Below, piece after piece: positions 54,148 to 63,126 of a stretch of DNA of 64,000 nucleotides. Origin of the DNA: Spirosoma foliorum (GTDB taxonomy: Bacteria; Bacteroidota; Bacteroidia; Cytophagales; Spirosomataceae). The notes under the pieces were generated by a model, which saw only the letters and a program-made list of their open reading frames with translations, had not been told where the DNA came from and made no database searches. Location of the stretch: positions 3,237,001 to 3,301,000 of the forward strand of contig NZ_CP059732.1 in assembly GCF_014117325.1 (NCBI RefSeq). Reading direction: 5' to 3'. A program made the translations under genes and the position numbers. Within the stretch, counting starts at the first letter, position 1; every line of letters begins with the position of its first letter.

Positions 54148-55140
54148 TTAAGCAATCAGCGCAATGTCGTAGGTTTCAGCTATTTCATCCAGAATAGCAC
54201 TTACGCCACTATACGAATCGGTGGTCACTAAGCGCATCCGATAAGGTTTGAAATCGGGTAGTCCTTTGAAATAATTGGCATAATGTCGACGCATCTCAAA
54301 GAGTCCTACAATTTCTCCTTTCCAGCGAATCGAAAAATCAAGATGCTGACGGCATACCGCTACCCGGTCAGAAATGGTAGGTGGAGACAAATGCTGGCCT
54401 GTTTTAACAAAGTGTTTGATTTCGTTAAAAATCCAGGGATGCCCAATACTGGCCCGACCAATCATTACCCCATCTACCCCATAACGGTTTTTATACTCCA
54501 GCGCTTTTTCAGGCGAGTCAATATCACCATTACCAAATATGGGAATTTGAATCCGTGGATTTTCTTTAATACGACCAATAAGCGTCCAATCGGCTTCACC
54601 TTTATACATCTGTACGCGCGTACGTCCGTGAATCGTTAACGCCTTTATCCCGATGTCTTGCAAACGTTCTGCGACTTCACCAATATTCTTCGTGCTCTCA
54701 TCCCAACCCAGTCGGGTCTTCACTGTCACGGGCAAGTGGGTGGCTTTTACAACAGATTCGGTCATCCGAACCATTTTAGGAATATCCTGCAACAAAGCGG
54801 CTCCAGCGCCCCGGCAAGCTACATTCTTAACAGGACAACCGTAATTAATATCGATCAGATCGGGATTGGCTCGCGTGGCAATATGAGCGCATTCGCCCAT
54901 GGTTTCTACATCCGAACCGAAAAGTTGAATGCCGATAGGACGCTCATACTCAAAAATATCCAGTTTCTGAACACTCTTGGCGGCATCACGAATCAACCCC
55001 TCCGACGAAATAAATTCGGTGTACATCAGATCGGCTCCGTTGGCTTTGCATACTGCCCGAAACGGTGGATCACTAACGTCCTCCATCGGTGCCAGTAGCA
55101 GTGGAAAATCCGGAAGTTGTATCGTACCAATATTGACCAT
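54148..55140 (-). CDS. dusB: tRNA-dihydrouridine synthase, DusB-like
   Basis: 330 residues: an FMN-binding TIM barrel followed by a helical C-terminal domain. Typical motifs are LLLAPMEDVSDPPFR, MYTEFISSEGL, the catalytic Cys in NYGCPVKNVACRGAGAALL, VKTRLGWD, LTIHGRTR and NGDIDSPEKAL. It reduces uridine to dihydrouridine in tRNA. It is closest to the DusB group by eye, but subfamily assignment needs a tree. It is divergent from the CPBP protease gene. Confidence 0.93.
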   Translation of the reverse strand: MVNIGTIQLPDFPLLLAPMEDVSDPPFRAVCKANGADLMYTEFISSEGLIRDAAKSVQKLDIFEYERPIGIQLFGSDVETMGECAHIATRANPDLIDINYGCPVKNVACRGAGAALLQDIPKMVRMTESVVKATHLPVTVKTRLGWDESTKNIGEVAERLQDIGIKALTIHGRTRVQMYKGEADWTLIGRIKENPRIQIPIFGNGDIDSPEKALEYKNRYGVDGVMIGRASIGHPWIFNEIKHFVKTGQHLSPPTISDRVAVCRQHLDFSIRWKGEIVGLFEMRRHYANYFKGLPDFKPYRMRLVTTDSYSGVSAILDEIAETYDIALIA

Positions 55141-55323
55141 TTTTGTTTCAATGGGTTCCCAAACCCAGCTCTATTTTCGTTTAATTAATTGAGCAGTAAT
55201 TAAAACTACCCGCAAAGGATGTACAAGTTACGATTTGCCCGGCAGTTTGGTTCCGTTGATCTGCGAAGCAACTCAAGCGAAAAACATTCTTCGTAACTCG
55301 TATTGCGTATATTTACCGAAATT

Positions 55324-56268
55324 ATGCAACCACTCCACTTTCAAGAAGCCTCCAATTCACGGCCACCTACCATTGGTGGGCTGACTATGCTTGTCGGTTT
55401 TATCCTAATCGGAGGTGTTGTCAGCACTTATCTTTTGCTTGGTATTCTGGCACTGAGTAAAGGAATGGACTTTACAGAAACGCAGGGTTACCTGAAAGAA
55501 CTAGCCATTAACCCAACCGGCACACCCGCCAACTGGTATGAGTTAATGTTGCTTCAGGCCGTTAACCACCTCGGTACGTTTTTCCTCCCCTCTTTATTGT
55601 ATTGGTATGCGATTGAACGACGAACGTGGGATCAGTTTAACCCTCGGCCCGTTTCGGCAGTAGCTGGATTTAGTATCGTCGTCCTTATCGTCATTGCGTT
55701 TATGCCATTCGATGGGTTGATTATCGAATGGAACCAGAATCTCCACCTACCCCAAACCCTGGCGCCCATTGAGCAATGGATGCGCGATCAGGAACAAAAG
55801 CTATCAGGACTGACAAAGTACCTTACTTCGTTTAAAACAGTCGGCCAATTGCTGATTGCAATTCTTGTCATTGCGGTTATTCCGGCCCTTGGCGAAGAAA
55901 CGCTATTCCGGGGTATTTTACAACGTAATCTCATCCGCTGGACAGGCAATGCCCATCTGGGAATTTGGCTGGCAGCTGCCTTATTCAGTGCTATTCACGT
56001 ACAATTTCTGGGCTTTTTTCCCCGAATGTTACTTGGTGCCTTATTTGGCTATTTATATCTGTGGTCAGGCAATCTTTGGGTATCTATTTTAGCCCATTTC
56101 GTCAACAATGGTTTTACTGTTGTGATGGTCTATTTACACCAGAAGGAAATGACTACCATGGATATTGAAAGCACAGAGACCGTACCAATTCTGGGTTCAT
56201 TGGTTGCCTTACTGGTTACGACGGGCCTCTTATATTATTTTAAGCAGATAAATTCAGAGCAGACGTAG
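55324..56268 (+). CDS. CPBP family intramembrane metalloprotease
   Basis: About 314 residues from the ATG at 55324 (frame opens earlier at a TTG, 55303). It has seven or so membrane helices and the CPBP/ABI motifs: EETLFRG (Glu191, Glu192, Arg196), FSAIH (His225) and HFVNN (about 257-261). This family (CAAX-processing-like) cleaves within membranes. Targets in bacteria are mostly unknown. It begins a plus-strand group with a DUF2007-like protein and cdsA. Confidence 0.9.
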   Translation: MQPLHFQEASNSRPPTIGGLTMLVGFILIGGVVSTYLLLGILALSKGMDFTETQGYLKELAINPTGTPANWYELMLLQAVNHLGTFFLPSLLYWYAIERRTWDQFNPRPVSAVAGFSIVVLIVIAFMPFDGLIIEWNQNLHLPQTLAPIEQWMRDQEQKLSGLTKYLTSFKTVGQLLIAILVIAVIPALGEETLFRGILQRNLIRWTGNAHLGIWLAAALFSAIHVQFLGFFPRMLLGALFGYLYLWSGNLWVSILAHFVNNGFTVVMVYLHQKEMTTMDIESTETVPILGSLVALLVTTGLLYYFKQINSEQT

Positions 56269-56305
56269 AAACTGGTCGGCCAGTACGATTTCTCTTTACA
56301 ATACC

Positions 56306-56524
56306 ATGACCGAAACCTGGGAATCAATCTATACAAGCCCGCTACCTCACCGGGCCGAACTGGCAAAGGCTTTATTGCTCGAACACGACATTCCGGCAGT
56401 AGTCATTAATAAACAAAGTAGTAGTTATCCTAGTATTGGCTGGGGAAAGAGCGAGGTTCATGTGCTGGCTAAAGACGCTGTTCTGGCCAAAGTAATCCTG
56501 GAAAATGAAGCAACGTTTAGCTAA
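56306..56524 (+). CDS. DUF2007-like small signal-transducing protein
   Basis: 72 residues. The pattern of two strands and a helix around HRAELAKALLLEHDIPAVVINKQ and EVHVLAKDAVLAKVILEN resembles the DUF2007 (putative prokaryotic signal transducing) family. It lies between the CPBP protease and cdsA genes and overlaps the latter by 20 bases. Molecular function is unknown. Confidence 0.8.
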   Translation: MTETWESIYTSPLPHRAELAKALLLEHDIPAVVINKQSSSYPSIGWGKSEVHVLAKDAVLAKVILENEATFS

Positions 56525-57338
56525 CTTATCGAACCTGCAACAACGAGTTATTGCGGCTGTGGCAGGTGTTCCGTTTATTCTGTTTATGATCTGGTATGAT
56601 GCCTGGACGTTTGCGCTACTCTTTTGCGTAGTCAGTGCACTCACCCAGCGCGAATTTTACCGTCTGCTCGGCCTCGATGGATTTGAACCGCTTACAGCCT
56701 ACGGCACCGTTGTAGGCTGCATGATTTGCATTCTGGCTTATTTTGTTGAAACCGATCAAATTGGCACGGGTAATTATTTTCTGATTTGTCCGGCTTCCTC
56801 CATGATTTTCCTGATCAAGCTCTATAAGAAGCGCGACATGAAGCCTTTTACCAATATCGGCTTCACGTTTCTTGGGATTATCTATGTGGCCATGCCGTTT
56901 GCCCTTTTAATCATTTTAGCCTTGCAGGGCGGCACCTACCATCCGGCTATTATTACGGGCTGCTTACTGTTACTCTGGGCCAGTGATATCGGAGCCTATT
57001 TTGCCGGAACTAAATTCGGCCGACGTAAACTATTTGAGCGGGTTTCTCCCAAGAAATCCTGGGAAGGTAGTATTGGTGGTGCAGCAGCAGCTGGCCTGAT
57101 AGCCCTTGGGTTAACCTTCTGGGCGCCCGAGCTCAAACCCTGGCAATGGTATTGCGTTGGCGGTATTATTGTCGTCACCGGCACCTACGGCGATCTGGTA
57201 GAGTCATTATTTAAACGTAGCATCGCGATTAAGGACTCAGGCAGCAGCATTCCGGGGCACGGTGGATTTTTAGATCGATTTGATGGGCTGTTACTTGCCG
57301 CACCATTTATTATCACCTTCCTCAAATTGTTCGCGTAA
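56505..57338 (+). CDS. cdsA: phosphatidate cytidylyltransferase
   Basis: 277 residues with about eight helices. It makes CDP-diacylglycerol from phosphatidate and CTP for phospholipid synthesis. The signature SGSSIPGHGGFLDRFDGLL near residue 255 closely fits the family motif and carries the metal- and CTP-binding Asp residues. GRRKLFERVSPKKSWEGSIGG (about 165-185) is the other conserved block. The start overlaps the DUF2007-like gene by 20 bases, implying coupling. Confidence 0.95.
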   Translation: MKQRLANLSNLQQRVIAAVAGVPFILFMIWYDAWTFALLFCVVSALTQREFYRLLGLDGFEPLTAYGTVVGCMICILAYFVETDQIGTGNYFLICPASSMIFLIKLYKKRDMKPFTNIGFTFLGIIYVAMPFALLIILALQGGTYHPAIITGCLLLLWASDIGAYFAGTKFGRRKLFERVSPKKSWEGSIGGAAAAGLIALGLTFWAPELKPWQWYCVGGIIVVTGTYGDLVESLFKRSIAIKDSGSSIPGHGGFLDRFDGLLLAAPFIITFLKLFA

Positions 57339-57597
57339 ACCAGGCATAAGCTCAACTTTTACAGGCAATTAGATAATCTTTTACTGCCGACTCCCAGTCC
57401 GTACCTATCCGAAATTGATCCGTTAAAATTCGATTACAGGGTCTTAAATAACCTTAAATCAAATTTTAGTTGGGGCAATTTCCAGTCATAATGCTTAAAT
57501 TTGACAGGGTATCCGTACTAATCTTTCTTAAAATTCGGGTAGCCGAAACCTTATACTGCCTTTTACTAGTTTACGTTGTAGTTTAGATTGTAGGTCT

Positions 57598-58326
57598 ATG
57601 AAGAAGTCATTGACGTTATTGGTTTTTATTCTGGTGTTGTCTGCCTTAGCGGGACTCTTTACGACCGTACAGGCGCAAGGGCAGGAACGACAGATAACGT
57701 TTACAGGTTTTATCACCGGAGGTAAAACCAATGATGCTTTGCCAGGTGCCTACATTTACATTCCAAAAGCGGGCAAAGGCGTTTTAGCAGCCCCCAATGG
57801 CTACTTTGCGTTACCTGTGTTTCCAGGCGATAGTGTTATTTTCAGCTATGTCGGTTTCCGGACTCAATATCACATTATTCCCCGTCGGATAACAGACCTT
57901 ACGTATTCGGCCGTAGTAGCGTTGCAGGAAGATGTTAAAACGCTGGCAGAGGTAAAGGTTTATCCATATGCTACGGAAGAGCTATTTAAAGAGGCCTTTG
58001 TGAACCTGAAACTCCCCGACGAGAAAGAGCGGGAGAATCTGGCCAAAAACATGGACCCGACGGTTATTATGCGTCAGGCAGCCACAATGCCAATGGGAGC
58101 ACTGGCTAACCACCAGAATTTCGTGAATCAACAGTTCTTCGGACGAGAGTCTATTATTGGCCGCAGTGCTACGCCTACATTCGCTTTTACTAACCCGTTT
58201 GCCTGGGCTAATTTCATTCGCTCCGTTAAGCGTGGCGACCTAAAGACTAAAGAGTGGCGAAGCGAAATCAACAAGGCTCCTCGCGAAAACGTATCCCGAA
58301 AAGATATTCTGAATGAAACCAACTAA
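57598..58326 (+). CDS. secreted protein with carboxypeptidase-regulatory-like domain
   Basis: 242 residues with a signal peptide (MKKSLTLLVFILVLSALAGLFTTVQAQ). Residues 34-105 form a CarboxypepD_reg-like beta-sandwich (FITGGKTNDALPGAYIYIP, GYFALPVFPGDSVIFSYVGF), as in many Bacteroidota outer membrane proteins. The C-terminal half, rich in charged residues, is unassigned. Function unknown. A TAAATTTG at 57496-57503 with TTG at 57470 (spacing 23, a bit wide) is a weak promoter candidate. Confidence 0.8.
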   Translation: MKKSLTLLVFILVLSALAGLFTTVQAQGQERQITFTGFITGGKTNDALPGAYIYIPKAGKGVLAAPNGYFALPVFPGDSVIFSYVGFRTQYHIIPRRITDLTYSAVVALQEDVKTLAEVKVYPYATEELFKEAFVNLKLPDEKERENLAKNMDPTVIMRQAATMPMGALANHQNFVNQQFFGRESIIGRSATPTFAFTNPFAWANFIRSVKRGDLKTKEWRSEINKAPRENVSRKDILNETN

Positions 58327-58343
58327 TTCAGCATTGCTTTCCT

Positions 58344-59135
58344 TTAGCTGGCTGAATTAGGTTCCCATATTTTGAGCTGGATATCCGCTCCATCAAAAAC
58401 TCCATAGGTTTTAGCGGAAACCCATTCGCCGAGATTGATATAGCGGCTGTTAGATGTTACGGCTAAATCTAGTGGTAGATGCCGGTGACCAAAAATGTAA
58501 AAATCGTGGTGCGTTTTGGTTTCTACTTCTTTTGAGTATAGCCAAAGCCATTCCCGCTCTTCGCCCAGAAAATGCTCCTCCCCTTTCTTCTGGTTGCTGA
58601 TCCGGCTTCGGCGCGACCAGGCATGAGCTAGACCAATACCCAAATCGGGGTGTACCCAACGAAATAGTTGGCGAGCTAAACCGCTTTCAAAAACCGTTTT
58701 GAGACGTTTATAGACATAGTCACCCGGCCCTAGCCCATCGCCGTGGCCTATGAAAAATCGTTTTTCGCCAATGTTATAGCGACGTGGCTCCCGATAGATA
58801 GGAATTCCCATTTCCTGCGTAAAGTAATCGTTCATCCACATATCATGGTTACCCGTAAAAAGCACAATACGGATACCGGCATCGGTGAGTTCAGCGAGTT
58901 TGCCCTGCAGGCGGATGAATCCTTTGGGAATGCTTTTTTTGTATTCAAACCAGAAATCGAATACATCCCCGACCAGAAATATCACATCGGCATCGGCTCG
59001 GATGGTATCGAGCCAGTTAACAATAATCCGCTCCCGGTCGCGGCTTTGTTGATGCGAGGGAGTTCCTAAATGAAAATCAGAAGCGAAATAGACTTTTCGA
59101 CCAGAAGCAAGGGGAATGGTTTCGATCTCGGACAT
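58344..59135 (-). CDS. UDP-2,3-diacylglucosamine diphosphatase-like phosphoesterase (LpxH type)
   Basis: 263 residues of the calcineurin-like metallophosphatase family. Metal-binding motifs in order: SDFHLG (Asp20, His22), GDVFDFW, GNHDMW, GHGD and GHRH. The fourth and fifth segments and DFW agree with LpxH, which removes UMP from UDP-diacylglucosamine in lipid A synthesis. It converges on the preceding gene (17-base gap). A TAGTTTTG (59163-59156) 21 bases before the ATG resembles a -7 element but has no TTG partner. Confidence 0.87.
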   Translation of the reverse strand: MSEIETIPLASGRKVYFASDFHLGTPSHQQSRDRERIIVNWLDTIRADADVIFLVGDVFDFWFEYKKSIPKGFIRLQGKLAELTDAGIRIVLFTGNHDMWMNDYFTQEMGIPIYREPRRYNIGEKRFFIGHGDGLGPGDYVYKRLKTVFESGLARQLFRWVHPDLGIGLAHAWSRRSRISNQKKGEEHFLGEEREWLWLYSKEVETKTHHDFYIFGHRHLPLDLAVTSNSRYINLGEWVSAKTYGVFDGADIQLKIWEPNSAS

Positions 59136-59520
59136 GGATGCGGTTTATTCTGCCGCAAAACTACATAACGAAACCCGATACGGATATAGAAAGAAGCGAT
59201 TGGGTGTACCTTTTTCTATTCTGATCATCTATTCATGCCGAACCGTCAATGAATATTTTTTCTCAGTTGTATCGCTAATAGGCTATCGGTGGTTAATTAC
59301 TGACTGACGATAAAAGGTACTAGAAAGTCCTTCACTAACAGTCTTTTACAAAACCCAAAAATCTGTTTTTCAAATTAAAAACGTCGATTTAATCGTCTAG
59401 AAATAAGAATATTGGTCAATTAACGAGTAGGCTTGTCGATTTTCTGATCATGTAAAAACATCCGGCTGACTAAAATGGTATTTAAGAAAACGCTAATTTT
59501 GGCTTTTCTCCAAATAGACC
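59136..59520. other. divergent intergenic region
   Basis: Holds the start sites of the divergent LpxH-like and lipoprotein genes. On the plus strand a TAATTTTG (59494-59501) fits the -7 element and would start transcription about 13 bases before the lipoprotein ATG. I see no TTG at the right distance and no RNA or small gene. Confidence 0.4.
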
Positions 59521-60282
59521 ATGAAAATCAAATCGCTACTACTGGCCTTTCCCGTACTTTGTTTAGCCTGCAGTAACCCTGGTTCTGACACTTCTGATCC
59601 AGCTAGCCAAATGGATGCCAGCCCTATTCTGGCCAAAAAAGTGGCAGGCGTCAACACGCTATCTGTCGATTTTGGGTACGACGAACCCTGCAACATTTTA
59701 GGCGAAGAGTATGTCCGCAGCACCTTTAATTTAGGCGAAAAAACAGAATTAGAAGAAGGCCACGGACACAACGGCTGCGAATTCACCTGGGAAGGGAATA
59801 AAGTTCTTGTTTCCTTTGGTGGATCGAAACCTTATCCGTCTATAAATCAGGCTGAATATCTTTTCGACAAGATGTATCAGAATAAACCAGCTGCCGCTCC
59901 TGCTCCGGTCGCTGAAGTTCCTGAAACTGCAACTGTCAGTAGCTCAGAAGGCACTAGCCCTGAAGCCATCGTTACCGATGAAGAAGCTACCGAATCTCAT
60001 TCGACCGATGATCACCAGCCACAACATGGCGGTGTAACCGCTGCTGCTACGCATACAGAGCATGCCGCTAGCACGGGTCATTACGAAGCGGTTCCAAATG
60101 TTGGTGATAAAGCCGTTTGGGATGCAACAACTGGCGCGCTACACGTTCTCTACAACAATCACATCATCAATGTGACCGTTGAAACAAAAGGTAAAGCTGA
60201 AGCGAAAAAAGAACAGGCGCAAAGCTTAGCCGAAGTGCTCATTGAAAAAATCGCCGATAACGAATACGTTCGTCGCTTGTAA
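59521..60282 (+). CDS. histidine-rich lipoprotein of unknown function
   Basis: 253 residues. The signal peptide ends with a lipobox (MKIKSLLLAFPVLCLACSNPG; Cys17), so it is anchored in a membrane. An N-terminal globular part (about 40-120) contains an EGHGHNGCEF motif. A Pro/Ala/Glu-rich linker (120-155) leads to a His-rich stretch (about 160-190, several His-x-x-His groups) that may bind metal. A C-terminal segment follows with HVLYNNHIINVTVETKGKA. No family recognised. A strong terminator follows. Confidence 0.7.
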   Translation: MKIKSLLLAFPVLCLACSNPGSDTSDPASQMDASPILAKKVAGVNTLSVDFGYDEPCNILGEEYVRSTFNLGEKTELEEGHGHNGCEFTWEGNKVLVSFGGSKPYPSINQAEYLFDKMYQNKPAAAPAPVAEVPETATVSSSEGTSPEAIVTDEEATESHSTDDHQPQHGGVTAAATHTEHAASTGHYEAVPNVGDKAVWDATTGALHVLYNNHIINVTVETKGKAEAKKEQAQSLAEVLIEKIADNEYVRRL

Positions 60283-60301
60283 TAGGCATATATAATTTCA
60301 T

Positions 60302-60338
60302 AAAAAGAGCCGCTTAGATTACTAAGCGGCTCTTTTTT
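60302..60338 (+). terminator. rho-independent terminator
   Basis: AAAAAGAGCCGCTTAG, a four-base loop, CTAAGCGGCTCTTTTTT: perfect stem with A and T tracts, 20 bases after the lipoprotein gene. Confidence 0.92.
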
Positions 60339-60388
60339 ATGTACGCATGTCTGTTTAAACTTATCCTTTTACAGAAAATACTAGACTA

Positions 60389-60489
60389 TTTTTGTCATTT
60401 CGACGTCAGGAGGAATCCGCTCCGGCGGCCCGGTCAAAGTTCCTCATAAGTCAAGCTCGAGATTCCTCCTGATGTCGGAATGACAAAAA
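60389..60489. repeat. inverted repeat of the GTCATTCCGACG family, diverged copy
   Basis: Arms TTTTTGTCATTTCGACGTCA... (60389-60417) and ...GATGTCGGAATGACAAAAA (60461-60489) with two or three mismatches; loop about 43 bases. Same family as 34116-34208. It lies just downstream of bioB. Confidence 0.85.
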
Positions 60490-60514
60490 ACAGATACATG
60501 TATAAAGATCTAGA

Positions 60515-61510
60515 TTACACAGGTACCTGCTCAAATACAACCGCTGGTTGGGAAGCATCTTTGAATGCTTTACGCGGACGAATATTCAGCGTCTGGAATA
60601 ACTCCTGATCGGCGTCGCCATCAGGGTTTGGGGTTGTCAGGAGCTTGTCTCCGGCAAAGATCGAGTTGGCACCCGCCAGAAAGCATAAAGCCTGCTCTTC
60701 GGTATTCATACGAACTCGTCCGGCCGATAAGCGAACCATGGCTTTCGGCATAATGATACGCGCCGTAGCAATCATCCGAATCATTTCCCAAACCGATACG
60801 CGTGGCTGATCTTCTAACGGTGTACCTTCTACAGGCACCAACGCGTTCACCGGAACTGACTCAGGGTGTTGGGGTAACGTAGCCAACGTATGCAGCATAC
60901 CGATACGATCCTGGTCGGATTCGCCCATCCCGATAATACCTCCCGAGCAGACTGAAATACCTGCTTTGCGGGCATGACCAAGCGTATCTAGGCGATCATC
61001 GTAGGTGCGTGTGCTGATGATGTCGCCGTAAAACTCTTCGCTGGTATCGAGATTGTGGTTATAGGCATATAGGCCTGCATCTTTCAGTTTTTGCGCCTGG
61101 CTTTCGGTAAGCATACCTAGCGTGCAGCAAACCTCAAGGCCCATTTCGTTGACACCCTGCACCATGTCGAGCACTTTATCGAAATCACTATTGTCGCGCA
61201 CTTCGCGCCAGGCAGCTCCCATACAGAAACGTGTACTGCCCGTATCTTTGGCCCGTTGTGCGGCTGTTAACACCTCGCTCACTTCCATCAGTTTGTGAAC
61301 TTTCACGGCGGTATGGTAGCGCGCTGCCTGTGGGCAATAAGCACAATCTTCGGGACAGCCGCCCGTCTTGACCGATAGCAAAGTACAGACCTGCACTTCT
61401 TGCGGATCATGGTGCTGACGATGAACGGTAGCAGCCCGATACATCAAATCCAGTACGGGTGAATTATAAATCTCGGCTATTTCAGCACGGGTCCAATCGG
61501 TACGAAGCAT
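60515..61510 (-). CDS. bioB: biotin synthase
   Basis: 331 residues from the ATG at 61510 ([16 protein letters not shown]). The frame opens at TTG 61576, but a promoter-like site covers 61546-61576 and transcription would start inside. It is a radical SAM enzyme that inserts sulphur into dethiobiotin. The SAM iron-sulphur cluster motif is in [16 protein letters not shown] (CxxxCxxC), followed by [14 protein letters not shown] and GMGESDQDR. The late part LSAGRVRM and FLAGANSIF also fits BioB. It appears to be a single gene; no other biotin genes are seen. Confidence 0.97.
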   Translation of the reverse strand: MLRTDWTRAEIAEIYNSPVLDLMYRAATVHRQHHDPQEVQVCTLLSVKTGGCPEDCAYCPQAARYHTAVKVHKLMEVSEVLTAAQRAKDTGSTRFCMGAAWREVRDNSDFDKVLDMVQGVNEMGLEVCCTLGMLTESQAQKLKDAGLYAYNHNLDTSEEFYGDIISTRTYDDRLDTLGHARKAGISVCSGGIIGMGESDQDRIGMLHTLATLPQHPESVPVNALVPVEGTPLEDQPRVSVWEMIRMIATARIIMPKAMVRLSAGRVRMNTEEQALCFLAGANSIFAGDKLLTTPNPDGDADQELFQTLNIRPRKAFKDASQPAVVFEQVPV

Positions 61511-61901
61511 AGCGCTGGGTAAATTAAGTAAGCTAGTAAAAGGGTCAAAAATAGCCAGTGAAGTGCTTCGGTGCAAATAAGAAGAGGAATCCTACACTAC
61601 CTGATTAGTTCTCAATGGAAAATTTTGAATATGTGTGAGATTCCTGTCGTTTTGAAATCCTACAACTGATACGTCTTCGTATAAGCTTCTCTAATTTTTG
61701 TATGATCTCTGTTCTATTAAAAGTAATTTATTTCCTATAACCTCTTTAGTAGTACATATAAGTTACCATTTGATGCATAATTCTCATAGTTCCAATTTAT
61801 ACTTTTAGAATTAGTTGTGCGCTTAAAATAAACAATACCGTTACCGTCGAATTCAGAAACGTACATCCACAACCATAAAACGTTAACCAAAACTAGTTTA
61901 G
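61511..61901. other. divergent intergenic region with bioB promoter
   Basis: Between bioB and the following plus-strand gene. It holds the promoter-like site at 61546-61576 for bioB. Upstream of the plus-strand gene I found no clear -7/-33 pair, small gene or RNA. Confidence 0.4.
61546..61576 (-). promoter_or_regulatory. Bacteroidota-type promoter of bioB
   Basis: On the minus strand TTG (61576-61574) is followed after 20 bases by TATTTTTG (61553-61546). The expected start near 61540 leaves a leader of about 30 bases and supports the ATG at 61510. Confidence 0.55.
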
Positions 61902-63104
61902 ATGAAACCCCTCTATACCCTATTTACGTTCTTCTTGATTACTAGCGAATTAGCAGTTGCTCAGAAATCCGCTGTTATCCGATTATTATTTCAACCAGAC
62001 TTGTCCATGAATACGCCCGGTCGTCTGTTTGCCATCGATTCTGTAATTGATGCCCGACTAGACACCCTAAATCGTATTGGAGCCTGGCAATATGCATCAG
62101 GAAAAACGGCTGAAATCCAACTTAAAAGTGGCTTTCAGTCTACACTGACCAATTTTATAATTAACTCCTTACCGAATGTCGACAACAAACTACCCTCTTA
62201 TGCACTCACAATTCATGAATTTACGGTTAGTGGCACACCACAGACTACCCATTTTGATCTCGCCCTTACCTTCTCGAAGTATATCAATAGCTCACAGATA
62301 ACAAACAAGTCTCCTTCTGTGAGTACTACACAACAAATGGAGCCGGTTTACAATGTCGATCTCATTGTTGAGAACAGCAGTAAAACCATCGCCGAAGTAC
62401 TCAAGCAAGGTATAGCCATAGCCTTCCTTAAATTCAACAAGTTTTTGGCAAATCCGACTACTGAGCCAGCCGTTTACAGCGATTTAGCGTTAGAAGCCGC
62501 TAATGCAGCTAGAGATCTGAATCTTGCACCAGCTATCTATGATAGCACAAAAAGCAATGAAGACAACTTACTCCGTTGCAAGCAGCTTAGGCCAGGTGTT
62601 TACCAGAACTTTAGTGATCTAAGACAAAATCGCCCATCATTGATTGGCAAGTTAGTAGTTGAGGAAAAAAACGGCTTCGCTGACTTGAGAAAGTCTACTG
62701 GCTCTCGGTCTAAAAACAGTTTCTTTGGCTTCAGTGATGGCAAAAATCTCTTTATCAGTAAACGTTACCAGAGTGGAAGCTCAGCCCGACAGTTTGTTAA
62801 AGTGAAAAGTATGGGGCGTTATTTACTCTGGATTGACAATTATATTAGCTCAAGTATAATTTCCGGCGCATCATTTGGCCTAATAGGCCTTGTGGCTACG
62901 TATACCGATAAAGACTGTATAGCCCTGGATATGCAAACAGGTGGAGTTTTCAGAATAACACAGGATAAATTGAAGGAGATGCTATCAGGTCAAGATGATT
63001 TATTGAACGAACTTGCTATGCTGCCTAATCCGGGAAATGGACCAGAGCAGTATCGTTTGCTGGAAAAATTAAATCAACGCAATTATCCTACCATAACCCA
63101 CTGA
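61902..63104 (+). CDS. secreted protein of unknown function
   Basis: 400 residues with a signal peptide (MKPLYTLFTFFLITSELAVAQ). It has no domain I recognise. Predicted-looking parts are an alternation of strands and helices (about 25-185) and a hydrophobic stretch SSSIISGASFGLIGLVATY (about 315-335) that may be membrane-inserted or buried. It converges on the dehydrogenase gene with a 22-base gap. Likely periplasmic. Confidence 0.65.
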   Translation: MKPLYTLFTFFLITSELAVAQKSAVIRLLFQPDLSMNTPGRLFAIDSVIDARLDTLNRIGAWQYASGKTAEIQLKSGFQSTLTNFIINSLPNVDNKLPSYALTIHEFTVSGTPQTTHFDLALTFSKYINSSQITNKSPSVSTTQQMEPVYNVDLIVENSSKTIAEVLKQGIAIAFLKFNKFLANPTTEPAVYSDLALEAANAARDLNLAPAIYDSTKSNEDNLLRCKQLRPGVYQNFSDLRQNRPSLIGKLVVEEKNGFADLRKSTGSRSKNSFFGFSDGKNLFISKRYQSGSSARQFVKVKSMGRYLLWIDNYISSSIISGASFGLIGLVATYTDKDCIALDMQTGGVFRITQDKLKEMLSGQDDLLNELAMLPNPGNGPEQYRLLEKLNQRNYPTITH

Positions 63105-63126
63105 AACAGCTCTCCTCACTCTACCA

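Noticed and set aside
61511..61576. TTG-started N-terminal extension of bioB
   Set aside because: The codon overlaps the -33 element and the extra 22 residues do not look like biotin synthase.
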